Shown: positions 14,340 through 22,083 of the stretch, piece by piece
Numbering within the stretch: position 1 is the stretch's first letter
How the letters are laid out: the number at the start of each line of letters is the position of its first letter
Source: CAYTZH01 sp964442285
GTDB taxonomy: Bacteria; Myxococcota_A; UBA9160; JAFDET01
Assembly (NCBI GenBank): GCA_964442285.1
Contig: CAYTZH010000003.1
Coordinates: forward strand, 122,507-186,506
Length of the DNA: 64,000 bases
Direction of reading: 5' to 3'
Notes under the pieces: model-generated
What the model was told of the DNA's origin: nothing
The model's input: the letters and a program-made list of their open reading frames with translations, nothing else
Database searches by the model: none
Translations under genes and position numbers: made by a program

Positions 14340-14981
14340 ATGGGTCGGTTGGTCGCACTGGCCTTGCTCGTTGCCATCGGAGGTCCTGCCATGGCCTATG
14401 AGGAGCCGCGCTACGAGGTCGTGGAGCGGCGGGAGGGGTTCGAGCTGCGTCGCTACGCCCCCCAGCTGGTCGCCGAGACCCGGGTCACGGGGGAGTTCGA
14501 CGAAGTGGGGAGCCGGGCATTCCGGATCCTCGCGGGATACATCTCGGGGGCCAATCGTCCCCAGGCCCGGATCGCGATGACGGCCCCCGTGACCCAGGCG
14601 CCGGAGTCGAAGTCGGGGGAGGAGATCGCGATGACCGCGCCCGTGACCCAGACTTCCGAGACCGAAGATGGCGCCCAGGCCTACACCTTCGCGTTCGTCA
14701 TGCCCTCGGAGTACACGCGGGACACCCTGCCGGAGCCCACCGATCCCCGGGTGCGCATCCGGGAGGTGCCGGCCCGCCTTGTCGCGGTGCGGCGCTACTC
14801 GGGTGGCTGGAGCGAGGCGCGCTACGAGCGCGAGGAGCGGGCGCTCCTGGAGGCCATCGCCGGCGCGGGGCTGGTGCTTCGAGGCCAGCCCGAGTTCGCC
14901 CGCTACAACTCGCCCTTCTCGCTCTGGTTCCTGCGCCGGAACGAGGTCTGGGTGGAGGTTCAGTCGGCGCGGAATTCGTAG
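14340..14981 (+). CDS. SOUL-family heme-binding-like protein, exported
   Basis: A 213-residue protein with a cleavable signal peptide (MGRLVALALLVAIGGPAMA). The mature part is a SOUL/HBP fold: YEVVERREGFELRRYAPQLVAET, twin IAMTAPVTQ strands (the second may be an internal repeat), TFAFVMPSEYT and a C-terminal YNSPFSLWFLRRNEVWVEV. Family members bind heme or other tetrapyrroles, but some lack detectable binding. The ATG is preceded by GGGAGG. Its last 22 bp overlap the opposing cyclic-nucleotide sensor gene. Confidence 0.88.
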   Translation: MGRLVALALLVAIGGPAMAYEEPRYEVVERREGFELRRYAPQLVAETRVTGEFDEVGSRAFRILAGYISGANRPQARIAMTAPVTQAPESKSGEEIAMTAPVTQTSETEDGAQAYTFAFVMPSEYTRDTLPEPTDPRVRIREVPARLVAVRRYSGGWSEARYEREERALLEAIAGAGLVLRGQPEFARYNSPFSLWFLRRNEVWVEVQSARNS

Positions 14982-15457
14982 TCGGCGGCCAGGGGGTCGC
15001 CCGCGAGGCGCGCGCGGACCAGGCGCTCGTTCGCGGCCCGGAGCCGGCGCCCGAGCTCCCGCGCCAGGTTCATGTAGATCAACGCGAACTGCTCGGTGTC
15101 GCGCTTGGCCACGTGGAGGAGGTCCTCGCAGGTGACGCGGAGGGCCAGGGAGTCCTCCACCGCCCGGACCGAGGCGCTGCGGGGCCCGAAGTCCAGGAGT
15201 GCCACCTCGCCGAAGCAGTCGCCCGGGTCGAGGTGGTCCAGGAGCTGGTCCTCGCCGTCGGCGCCCCGCTTGGTGACGGCGACCCGGCCCTCCTCGAGGA
15301 CGAATGTCGCGGTGCCTCGGGAGCCCTCGCGGAAGAAGTACTCGCCGCGGGGCGCGCCGACCGACGAGACCCGCTCAAGCAGGAACGCCAGCACGTCGTC
15401 GCGGACGCCGCCGAAGATCGGCATCGACCGGAAGAGCTCGCCACGGGTGCTTCCCAC
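14960..15457 (-). CDS. Cyclic nucleotide-binding (CRP-type) domain protein without DNA-binding domain
   Basis: A 165-residue protein consisting of a cNMP-binding beta-roll (about residues 10-130) with the cap phrases FREGSRGTATFVLEEG and the phosphate-cassette-like DCFGEVALLDFGPRSASVRA, followed by one long helix (YMNLARELGRRLRAANERLV). No winged helix follows, so it is not a CRP-type transcription factor; it may regulate a partner by contact. The Glu and Arg of the FGEVAL...RSASV cassette are those that bind cyclic nucleotides in the family. It starts at GTG 6 nt behind TATGCT. Confidence 0.85.
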   Translation of the reverse strand: MGSTRGELFRSMPIFGGVRDDVLAFLLERVSSVGAPRGEYFFREGSRGTATFVLEEGRVAVTKRGADGEDQLLDHLDPGDCFGEVALLDFGPRSASVRAVEDSLALRVTCEDLLHVAKRDTEQFALIYMNLARELGRRLRAANERLVRARLAGDPLAADYEFRAD

Positions 15458-15463
15458 GGGGGC

Positions 15464-15469
15464 AGCATA
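15464..15469 (-). promoter_or_regulatory. Leaderless-type -10 (TATGCT) of the cNMP-domain gene
   Basis: TATGCT on the minus strand, 6 nt before the GTG at 15457. Confidence 0.5.
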
Positions 15470-15514
15470 CCCTGCGCCGCCGGCGGTTTGGAAGCGGTTT
15501 CGGCCCGCGGCGCC

Positions 15515-16072
<558 letters not shown>

Positions 16073-16080
16073 GACGGTTC

Positions 16081-16086
16081 AGTATC
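16081..16086 (-). promoter_or_regulatory. Leaderless-type -10 (GATACT) of the XRE-cupin gene
   Basis: GATACT on the minus strand, 8 nt before the ATG at 16072. Confidence 0.4.
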
Positions 16087-16141
16087 ACGCTCCGGGGCTC
16101 CCGGGCAAGTGGCCGCGCCGCGGGGGCCGATCGGCCCGTGC

Positions 16142-16147
16142 TAGCGT
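16142..16147 (+). promoter_or_regulatory. Putative -10 (TAGCGT) of the GFA gene
   Basis: TAGCGT 20 nt before the ATG; the leader holds a strong AAGGAGG. Possibly the promoter for the downstream glycan run as well. Confidence 0.35.
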
Positions 16148-16167
16148 CGGAACGGAAGGAGGTGCCC

Positions 16168-16578
16168 ATGAGGATCGAAGGCGGCTGCTACTGCGGTGCC
16201 GTGCGCTACGCAGGGGAAGGCGATCCGGCGTTCAAGGGTCAGTGCCACTGCCGGGAGTGCCAGTACATCGCCGGGGGCGGGCCGAACCTGGTGCTCGGCA
16301 TGCCCGAGGCCGGCTTCGCCTACACCAAGGGCGAGCCCCGGGTCTTCCGCCGGTCCGACCTCGACGACCCGGTGGCGCGCGAGTTCTGCGGCGACTGTGG
16401 CACTCACCTGCTCACCCGGGCCCCGGCCCTGCCCGGCGTCTGCCTGCTGAAGGTCGGTAGCCTGGACGACCCCGGCGTCTTTGGCGGTCCGCAGATGGTG
16501 ATCTACACCGCGGAAAAGCAGCCGTTCCACGTCGTGCCCGAGGGCGTGCCGAGCTTCGAGCGGACGCCGGGGGGCTGA
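16168..16578 (+). CDS. GFA-family (glutathione-dependent formaldehyde-activating-like) zinc protein
   Basis: A 136-residue zinc protein with the family's cysteine sets: GGCYCGAVRY near the start, CHCRECQ around residue 27-33 and CGDCGTHL near residue 75. These bind two zinc ions in the family. 'Formaldehyde activation' has been shown only for a few members; most are uncharacterised. It is divergent from the XRE-cupin regulator, which may control it. Ribosome-binding site AAGGAGG, spacing 5. Confidence 0.88.
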   Translation: MRIEGGCYCGAVRYAGEGDPAFKGQCHCRECQYIAGGGPNLVLGMPEAGFAYTKGEPRVFRRSDLDDPVAREFCGDCGTHLLTRAPALPGVCLLKVGSLDDPGVFGGPQMVIYTAEKQPFHVVPEGVPSFERTPGG

Positions 16579-16607
16579 GGATCCCGCTCCCGCCCGGCTA
16601 CCGCATC

Positions 16608-17126
16608 GTGGCGGCCCGCGCGGCCCACCTGGGGCGGCTGGCCGAGATCGAACGGGCCGCGGGCGCCCTCTTCCCGACAGAGGACCTGGGGCCGGGCATG
16701 GCCGACGAGACCGTGACGACCGGCGAGCTCGCGCGCGCTCGCGCCGAAGGGCGCCTCTGGGTGGCCGAGACCACGGAGGGTCGAGCGGTGGGCTTCGCGC
16801 TCGCGGACTTCGTCGACGACGGCATCCACCTCGACGAGATCGACGTGCACCCGGAGCACGCGCGTCGCGGGCTCGGTGCCGCACTGGTGGAGCGGGTGCG
16901 GGCCTGGGCCGCGGCCCGTGGGGCGCCCCGGCTCACCCTCACCACCTTCCGGCACCTGCCCTGGAACGCGCCCTTCTACGCGCGCCTCGGCTTCGAGACG
17001 CTGGAAGAGGGCGCCCTCTCCCCGGAGCTGGCCGCGATCCTGCGCGAGGAGGTGGCGCGGGGCCTCGATCCCCGCCGACGGGTGGCGATGGCCCTGCGCC
17101 TCGACCGCCGTGGAGGTGGGCGCTGA
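16608..17126 (+). CDS. GNAT-family N-acetyltransferase
   Basis: About 172 residues. The acetyl-CoA pyrophosphate loop is HARRGLGAALVE (the R/Q-x-x-G-x-G/A motif), after the strand HLDEIDVHPE, and the C-terminal part ends in NAPFYARLGFETLEEG. The GTG used here begins inside the first beta-strand: upstream codons IPLPPGYRI look like real protein, so translation may start earlier, coupled to the GFA stop. No canonical start exists there. It ends inside CTGA, overlapping the next gene, and its substrate is unknown. Confidence 0.75.
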   Translation: MAARAAHLGRLAEIERAAGALFPTEDLGPGMADETVTTGELARARAEGRLWVAETTEGRAVGFALADFVDDGIHLDEIDVHPEHARRGLGAALVERVRAWAAARGAPRLTLTTFRHLPWNAPFYARLGFETLEEGALSPELAAILREEVARGLDPRRRVAMALRLDRRGGGR

Positions 17127-18787
17127 GCACGCCGCGCGTCGCCGCGCTGCTGGCCGCGGCCACGCTGCTCGTCCACCTGCCCCCGATCGGCTGGGGCCTG
17201 CCGGACGGGACGGCGCCCGACCGCATCAAGTCCCGCGCCACCGACTCGATCCTGCCGCTCGAGGCCCTGGCCGAGATGCACAACACGTTCGTGGTGGCGA
17301 AGCCGGATCGGAACTACGGCTACCCCTGGTGGCACTACTTCGTGACGGCCGCCGCCCAGTCCCCCTACCTGGGCGCGTGCTGGCTCACGGGCGGCCTCTC
17401 CGCGCCGTCTCCCGACTACCCCTACGGCTTTGCGGAGCCCGTCGCCGCGCTCCGCCACCTCACGCTGATCGGGCGCGGGCTGAGTCTCCTGCTCGCGGCT
17501 GCCGCGGTGGTCGGGTCGTACCTGTTCGCCGCGGCGCTGTTCGGACGCGGCGCGGGCCTGCTGGCGGCGCTGCTGGTGCTGGCCAACCCCTTCACCGCCT
17601 ACTACGCGCGCACGGGCAATCTGGACGTGCCCGCCTTCGGCTGGACCGCGCTCGGCCTGGCGGTCTTCGCCCGGATCTGGACGGCCGGGCTCGACGCGCG
17701 GCGAGGCGTCGCGCTGGGCGCGCTCGCCGGCCTGGCCATGGCGACCAAGGACCAGAGCGTGCTGGTGTTCGCCCCCGTCGGCGCGCTGCTGCTGCTGCCG
17801 TCGCTGCCCGCGGCGGGGCCGCGCCCGCGGCTCCTCGCCCTGGCCCTCGCGGCGTCGGTCGGGGTCTACGCGGTGGCCACGGCGCTGGTGGTGGACCCCG
17901 CCCGGCACTGGGTCCACGTGCGGGCCCTCGTCTCGAGTCCCGAGGAGGTGACGGTCTACGGCGCCTACCACCCCACCCTCGGAGCCGGGGCCCTGGCCGT
18001 GGCGGTGCTGCAGCGGGCCGCCGAGGTCTTCGGGCTCCCCGTGCTGCTGGCGGCCGCCGCGGGGCTCGCGCGCGCTGCCCGCCGCCGTCCCCGCGACCTG
18101 CTGCTCGCCACTCCTCTCGCCCTGCTCGTGCTGGGCTTCCTGCCCGCGGTGGGCGTCGCCCCGGGGCGCTACTTCCTGCCCTTCACCGCCCTCGTCGACG
18201 CCTTCGCGGCCCACGGCGTGATGGGGCTGCGGGCGACGCGGCTCGCCGGGGCGGCGCTGCCGGTGGCCGCCCTGCTGGTCCTCTCCCGCGCGCTGCCCGC
18301 CGCCGATCTGGCCGTGGCCCAGCTCCGCGATACCCGGGGCCCGGCCGCGGCCTGGCTCGAGACGGCCCTCGCGCCCGGCGACCGGGTCGAGTACTTCGGT
18401 CCGCCCCAAAAGCTCCCGCGCCTTCCGGCCGAAGTCGACAGTCGGCGCGTCGGCGGACGGAGCGACTGGCGAGGCCAGCAGGGCCACGGGCCGGCCCTGC
18501 TCGACTACCTGCGCAGCGACGAGGCACCGAGCCACGTGATCCTGGTTCCCGACTGGACGAGTGCACCCGGGGCGGACCACAGCGGAGACTGCCCGCCCGA
18601 GGTGCGCTCCGCCCTCGCCGACGGGAGCGCGGGCTACCGGGAGGTGGCGCGCTTCGACCCGCCGCCGGGCCTGCCCGGGCCGCTCGGGCGCCCCCGCCTG
18701 GACCACCCCGACGTGGCCCCCCCGGTGCGGGTCTTCGCGCGCGCGGGCGCCGGGGCGCCGCGAGGCGCGGGCGCCGGGGCGCCGTGA
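17123..18787 (+). CDS. GT-C glycosyltransferase (PMT/ArnT-like membrane protein)
   Basis: About 554 residues with roughly ten to twelve transmembrane segments. Early residues LPDGTAPDRIKSRATDS and the loop YGYPWWHYFVT occupy the first periplasmic loop, where GT-C enzymes keep their catalytic acids; NPFTAYYARTGNLD and MATKDQSVLVF follow the usual PMT/ArnT pattern. It would move a sugar from a polyprenyl-phosphate carrier to an acceptor outside the cytoplasmic membrane. The first canonical start (ATG 17276) would remove the first helix, so a CTG overlapping the upstream stop (CTGA), 5 nt behind GGAGGT, is preferred. The last residues are encoded by a short direct repeat. Confidence 0.82.
   Translation: MSTPRVAALLAAATLLVHLPPIGWGLPDGTAPDRIKSRATDSILPLEALAEMHNTFVVAKPDRNYGYPWWHYFVTAAAQSPYLGACWLTGGLSAPSPDYPYGFAEPVAALRHLTLIGRGLSLLLAAAAVVGSYLFAAALFGRGAGLLAALLVLANPFTAYYARTGNLDVPAFGWTALGLAVFARIWTAGLDARRGVALGALAGLAMATKDQSVLVFAPVGALLLLPSLPAAGPRPRLLALALAASVGVYAVATALVVDPARHWVHVRALVSSPEEVTVYGAYHPTLGAGALAVAVLQRAAEVFGLPVLLAAAAGLARAARRRPRDLLLATPLALLVLGFLPAVGVAPGRYFLPFTALVDAFAAHGVMGLRATRLAGAALPVAALLVLSRALPAADLAVAQLRDTRGPAAAWLETALAPGDRVEYFGPPQKLPRLPAEVDSRRVGGRSDWRGQQGHGPALLDYLRSDEAPSHVILVPDWTSAPGADHSGDCPPEVRSALADGSAGYREVARFDPPPGLPGPLGRPRLDHPDVAPPVRVFARAGAGAPRGAGAGAP
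18741..18784. repeat. Two 20-bp direct repeats with 24-bp period at a gene junction
   Basis: The 20-mer GCGCGGGCGCCGGGGCGCCG occurs at 18741-18760 and 18765-18784, covering the last codons of the GT-C gene (an Ala/Gly/Pro-rich tail) and ending in the G of the next GTG start. Confidence 0.8.
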
Positions 18788-19737
18788 GACGCGGGCTCGC
18801 CATGGCGCTGCGGCTGGGACTGGGCCTCGGCCTGGTGGCGTGGGTGCTCTCACGCACGGGGGCGAGCCTGCCGCCGCTAGGGACCGCCCTGGGCTGGGTC
18901 GCCGGGTTCGCGCTCTACGCCTTCGTGGGCGCCGGCGTGGAGGCCCAGCGACTGCGGGTGCTGCTGGCCGCCCACGGTCGCGACCTGCCGCTGGGCCTGG
19001 GCTATCGGCTCGTCGCCATCGGGCTCTTCTTCAACTTCTTCATGCCCGGGGGCGCCGGCGGCGACGTGATCAAGACCTGGTTCCTCGTCTCCGGGAACCG
19101 CGGCCAGCGCGTCGAGCTGGCGACCCTGGTGGTGCTCGACCGCGCCCTGGCGCTGCTCGCCATGCTGGTCTTCGCGCTGCTGCTCTCGCTCCCCCACCTG
19201 GGGCTGATCGCGTCCCAGCCCGCGCTGCTGGCACTGCTCGGGATGGCCGCCGCGGGCGTCGCGGGCGCCGGCCTCGGCGGCCTGCTGGTGCTGTGGCAGG
19301 GGGAGCGCCTGGCGGAGGGGCTGCGGGGGCGCTTCCCGGGCTCGGTGCTGCTGGCCCGGGGCGTCGTGGCGCTCGCGAGCTTTCGCGGCCGCGAGGGCGC
19401 CCTGGCCCGGGCGGCGGGCCTGGCCATGGTGAACCACACGCTCTTCATGTCGATCTTCGGGACGGCGAGCGTGTCGCTTCTTGGTGTCGATTCGGCCAGC
19501 CTCGGCGCCTTCCTGGCGTCCTTCGGGGCCCTGGCCAACGTCCTGCCGGTGACGCCCGGCGGCCTTGGCGTGGGCGAGGCGGCGCTCGAGCAGCTCTTCG
19601 CCCTGGTCGGCGCGCCGGGCGGCGCGCTGCTCATGGTCGCCTGGCGCCTCGCGGTGCTTCCCCTGTGTGCCGTGGGGCTCCTGTTCTACGCTGTCGGCAT
19701 CCGTCCGGAGCGTCGAGTGCTCGAAGGACGACCGTGA
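18784..19737 (+). CDS. Lysylphosphatidylglycerol synthase-like flippase-domain membrane protein (YbhN/AglD type)
   Basis: A 317-residue protein with about eight transmembrane helices and no soluble synthase domain. Diagnostic phrases are FFNFFMPGGAGGDVIKTWF, the conserved cytosolic loop of the family, and PVTPGGLGVGEAALEQLF near the C-terminus. Homologues sit next to glycosyltransferases and are thought to flip or handle lipid-linked sugars. Here it overlaps the GT-C gene by GTGA, so the two are translationally coupled and probably work on the same lipid carrier. Confidence 0.85.
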   Translation: MRRGLAMALRLGLGLGLVAWVLSRTGASLPPLGTALGWVAGFALYAFVGAGVEAQRLRVLLAAHGRDLPLGLGYRLVAIGLFFNFFMPGGAGGDVIKTWFLVSGNRGQRVELATLVVLDRALALLAMLVFALLLSLPHLGLIASQPALLALLGMAAAGVAGAGLGGLLVLWQGERLAEGLRGRFPGSVLLARGVVALASFRGREGALARAAGLAMVNHTLFMSIFGTASVSLLGVDSASLGAFLASFGALANVLPVTPGGLGVGEAALEQLFALVGAPGGALLMVAWRLAVLPLCAVGLLFYAVGIRPERRVLEGRP

Positions 19738-20906
19738 CCACCCCGAGCGCAGCCAGCCACGACGTCGCGCGCCGCTACGAGCAGCGCTTTGCCGAGAAGG
19801 CGGGCCGGCGGCACGCCGTCGCCTTCGGCTTCTCGCGGCACGCCCTGTGCGCCCTCCTGGAAGGCGCGGGCGTGCCGGTCGGAAGCGAGGTGCTGCTGCC
19901 GCCCCTCACCTGCAAGGTGGTGCCCTTGTCGCTCCTGGGTGCCGGCTACCTGCCGGTCTACGCCGACATCGCCGCCTCCAGCCTCAACCTGGACGCGGAG
20001 GCCGCAGCGGCGCGGATGGGCCCGCGCAGCGGGGCGATCCTGTTCCAGCACACCTACGGCAGCCCGGTCGGGGTGGAGCCCGTGGTGGAGCTGGCCGGAG
20101 CGCGCGGGCTGCCGCTGTTCGAGGACTGCGCCCAGTGCACGCCCGTGATCGGCGCCAAGTCGCCCGGCGGCTTCGGCCGTGGCGCCATCTTCAGCAACAA
20201 CCTGCGCAAGCCGGTGCCCGCGGGCAGCGGCGGCGTGGCGGTCACCGACGACGCGGCGCTGGCCCAGGCGGTCCGCCGCAGCCGCGACGCGCTGCCGGAG
20301 CCCGGCGCCCTGGCGGACCTGGCCCTGCGGGTGGAGATGGCGCTGCACGCCCACGTGCTGCGGCCGAGCCTCTACTGGCCGCTCTTCGCGCTCTCGCGGC
20401 GCTTCCGCTCCACCTACCGCACGACCTCCCGCGCCGACGAGGTCCGCGCGGAGTTCGACGTGCCCCGGCGGTGCGCCTCGGCGTTCGCCCTGCGGGTGGG
20501 ACTGGGCTGGCTGGAGCGCGTCGAGGAGATCGCCGCGCACCGCCGCGGCAACGTGGCGGCCTACCGCGAGGCCCTCGACGGCCTGGTCGGGCGGGGCGGG
20601 CTCGAGCGCGTCGACGTGGACCCGGGCCAGCCGCTCTACTACCTGCCGCTGCTCGTGGACGACAAGGCCGGCCTGCTGGCCGAGGCCGAGCGGCGCCGAG
20701 TCGAATTGATCGCCTGGCCCCTGCGGGAGCCCATCTATCCGGTGGAGTCCCGGGAGGCGCTGCCCACCTACGGCTACGAGCCGGGCAGCTGTCCCGTGGC
20801 CGAGGACGTGGCCCGGCGCCTGGTCGGGCTGCCCACGGATCTCCAGACCGGGCCGCGCCAGCGGGCGCGGGTTCTGCAGCTGCTGCGGGAGCACGTCGGT
20901 GGCTGA
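19734..20906 (+). CDS. DegT/DnrJ/EryC1/StrS-type PLP protein
   Basis: A 390-residue fold-type I PLP protein. It has VLLPPLTCKVVPLSLL, the substrate-loop region FEDCAQC, and NNLRKPVPAGSGG with Lys159 at the Schiff-base position. The class usually transaminates keto-sugars to amino-sugars. This one departs from the commonest form (FEDCAQC for EDAAQ, LRKP for S-x-x-K), so activity on a keto-sugar is likely but not certain. It overlaps the upstream gene by GTGA. Confidence 0.82.
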   Translation: MTTPSAASHDVARRYEQRFAEKAGRRHAVAFGFSRHALCALLEGAGVPVGSEVLLPPLTCKVVPLSLLGAGYLPVYADIAASSLNLDAEAAAARMGPRSGAILFQHTYGSPVGVEPVVELAGARGLPLFEDCAQCTPVIGAKSPGGFGRGAIFSNNLRKPVPAGSGGVAVTDDAALAQAVRRSRDALPEPGALADLALRVEMALHAHVLRPSLYWPLFALSRRFRSTYRTTSRADEVRAEFDVPRRCASAFALRVGLGWLERVEEIAAHRRGNVAAYREALDGLVGRGGLERVDVDPGQPLYYLPLLVDDKAGLLAEAERRRVELIAWPLREPIYPVESREALPTYGYEPGSCPVAEDVARRLVGLPTDLQTGPRQRARVLQLLREHVGG

Positions 20907-21957
20907 GGTCGAGATCGTCCGGGCCCAGCCGGCGGACCTCGCCGACGTCGAGCGCTTCTGCGACGAGACGCCGGAGGCCACGCTCTACTACCGCCCCCGC
21001 TGGCAGAAGGTGCTGGCCACCACCTACGGTCACGTCCGCGACGACTGGGTCGCGCGGGTCGACGGCCGGGTCGCGGGGCTCCTCCCCGTGGACGTGATCC
21101 GCGCGCCGCTGCTCGGCACCAAGGCCGTGGCCTCGGCCTACCAGTTCGAGGGCGGCGTCCCCCTGGCGCCCGACGACGACGTGCGGCGACGCCTCGTCGA
21201 GGCCGCGGTGGAGCGGGCGCGGGAGCTGGGTGCCAGCCACCTGGAGATCCGCAGTCGCGGCACGGCTCCCTGGCTCGAGGACCTGGGCTTCGCGGCCCTC
21301 GACTCCCAGCTGGTGGTGCACGAGGTGGATCTCTCCGAAGGCGTTCGCCTCAAGAAGCTCCGCAAGGGCCACCGCACCGACATCGCCTTCGCGCGCAATC
21401 GCGGCGTGACGGTGACGCCGGAGCCCGACCTGGCCGCCTGGAAGCGCTTCCGGCGCATGTACCTCGTGGAAGGCCAGCGCATGTCGGCGCCCCAGCAGGG
21501 CTGGAACTACTTCCGGAACCTCCACGCCCAGCTTCCGGACTGGTGCCGGCTCTTCCTGGCGCGCAGCGCCGAGGGCGGGGAGCTCGGGGGGCTGCTCAAC
21601 ATGGACGACGGCCGGCGCGCCTTCTCCCGCCATGCGGCCTACGGAACCGAGGAGGCGCGGCGGCTGCGGGCGGGCAAGATCCTCGTCTTCCACGGACTCC
21701 AGGAGGCGGCGGAGCGCGGCTGCCAGAGCATGTCGCTCGGGATCACCTGGGTGGGCGACCCTGGGCTGATCGAGAACAAGGAGGGATTTCGGGCGGTCCG
21801 GCATCCGGTCTGGCTCTACGTGCTCCCGCTCCGGGGCCGCCCGCCGGCGCCCGGCAGCTACTTCGAGGGCTACGCCTGGGCCAAGGCCCTCTGGCGGCGG
21901 ACGCCGCTGCCGGTGCTCGAATGGGCCGGCCGCCTGGTCACCCGCTGGATCTGCTGA
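20899..21957 (+). CDS. FemAB/GNAT-type acyltransferase
   Basis: A 352-residue protein of two tandem GNAT-like halves, as in FemAB/FmhB and the FemAB-like proteins of exopolysaccharide loci. Visible phrases: YYRPRWQKVLATTYGH, YQFEGGVPLAPDD, LRKGHRTDIAFAR, and the second-domain ILVFHGLQEAAERGCQSMSLG with IENKEGFRAV. Members transfer aminoacyl or acyl groups to amino-sugars or lipid-linked saccharides. The GTG start lies inside the end of the DegT-like gene (8-bp overlap). The donor is unknown. Confidence 0.82.
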   Translation: MAEVEIVRAQPADLADVERFCDETPEATLYYRPRWQKVLATTYGHVRDDWVARVDGRVAGLLPVDVIRAPLLGTKAVASAYQFEGGVPLAPDDDVRRRLVEAAVERARELGASHLEIRSRGTAPWLEDLGFAALDSQLVVHEVDLSEGVRLKKLRKGHRTDIAFARNRGVTVTPEPDLAAWKRFRRMYLVEGQRMSAPQQGWNYFRNLHAQLPDWCRLFLARSAEGGELGGLLNMDDGRRAFSRHAAYGTEEARRLRAGKILVFHGLQEAAERGCQSMSLGITWVGDPGLIENKEGFRAVRHPVWLYVLPLRGRPPAPGSYFEGYAWAKALWRRTPLPVLEWAGRLVTRWIC

Positions 21958-22083
21958 GGCACCCACTGGAGCCCGGGCCGCCAGCCGCCGATGACGGGAC
22001 GCTGCGGGTGCCGCGGGCGTCGGGTATCGTCCGCGCGCCTGCTCCCGCGGGCCGCGCCTGGATCGGGGAGGAACCACAGCCCC

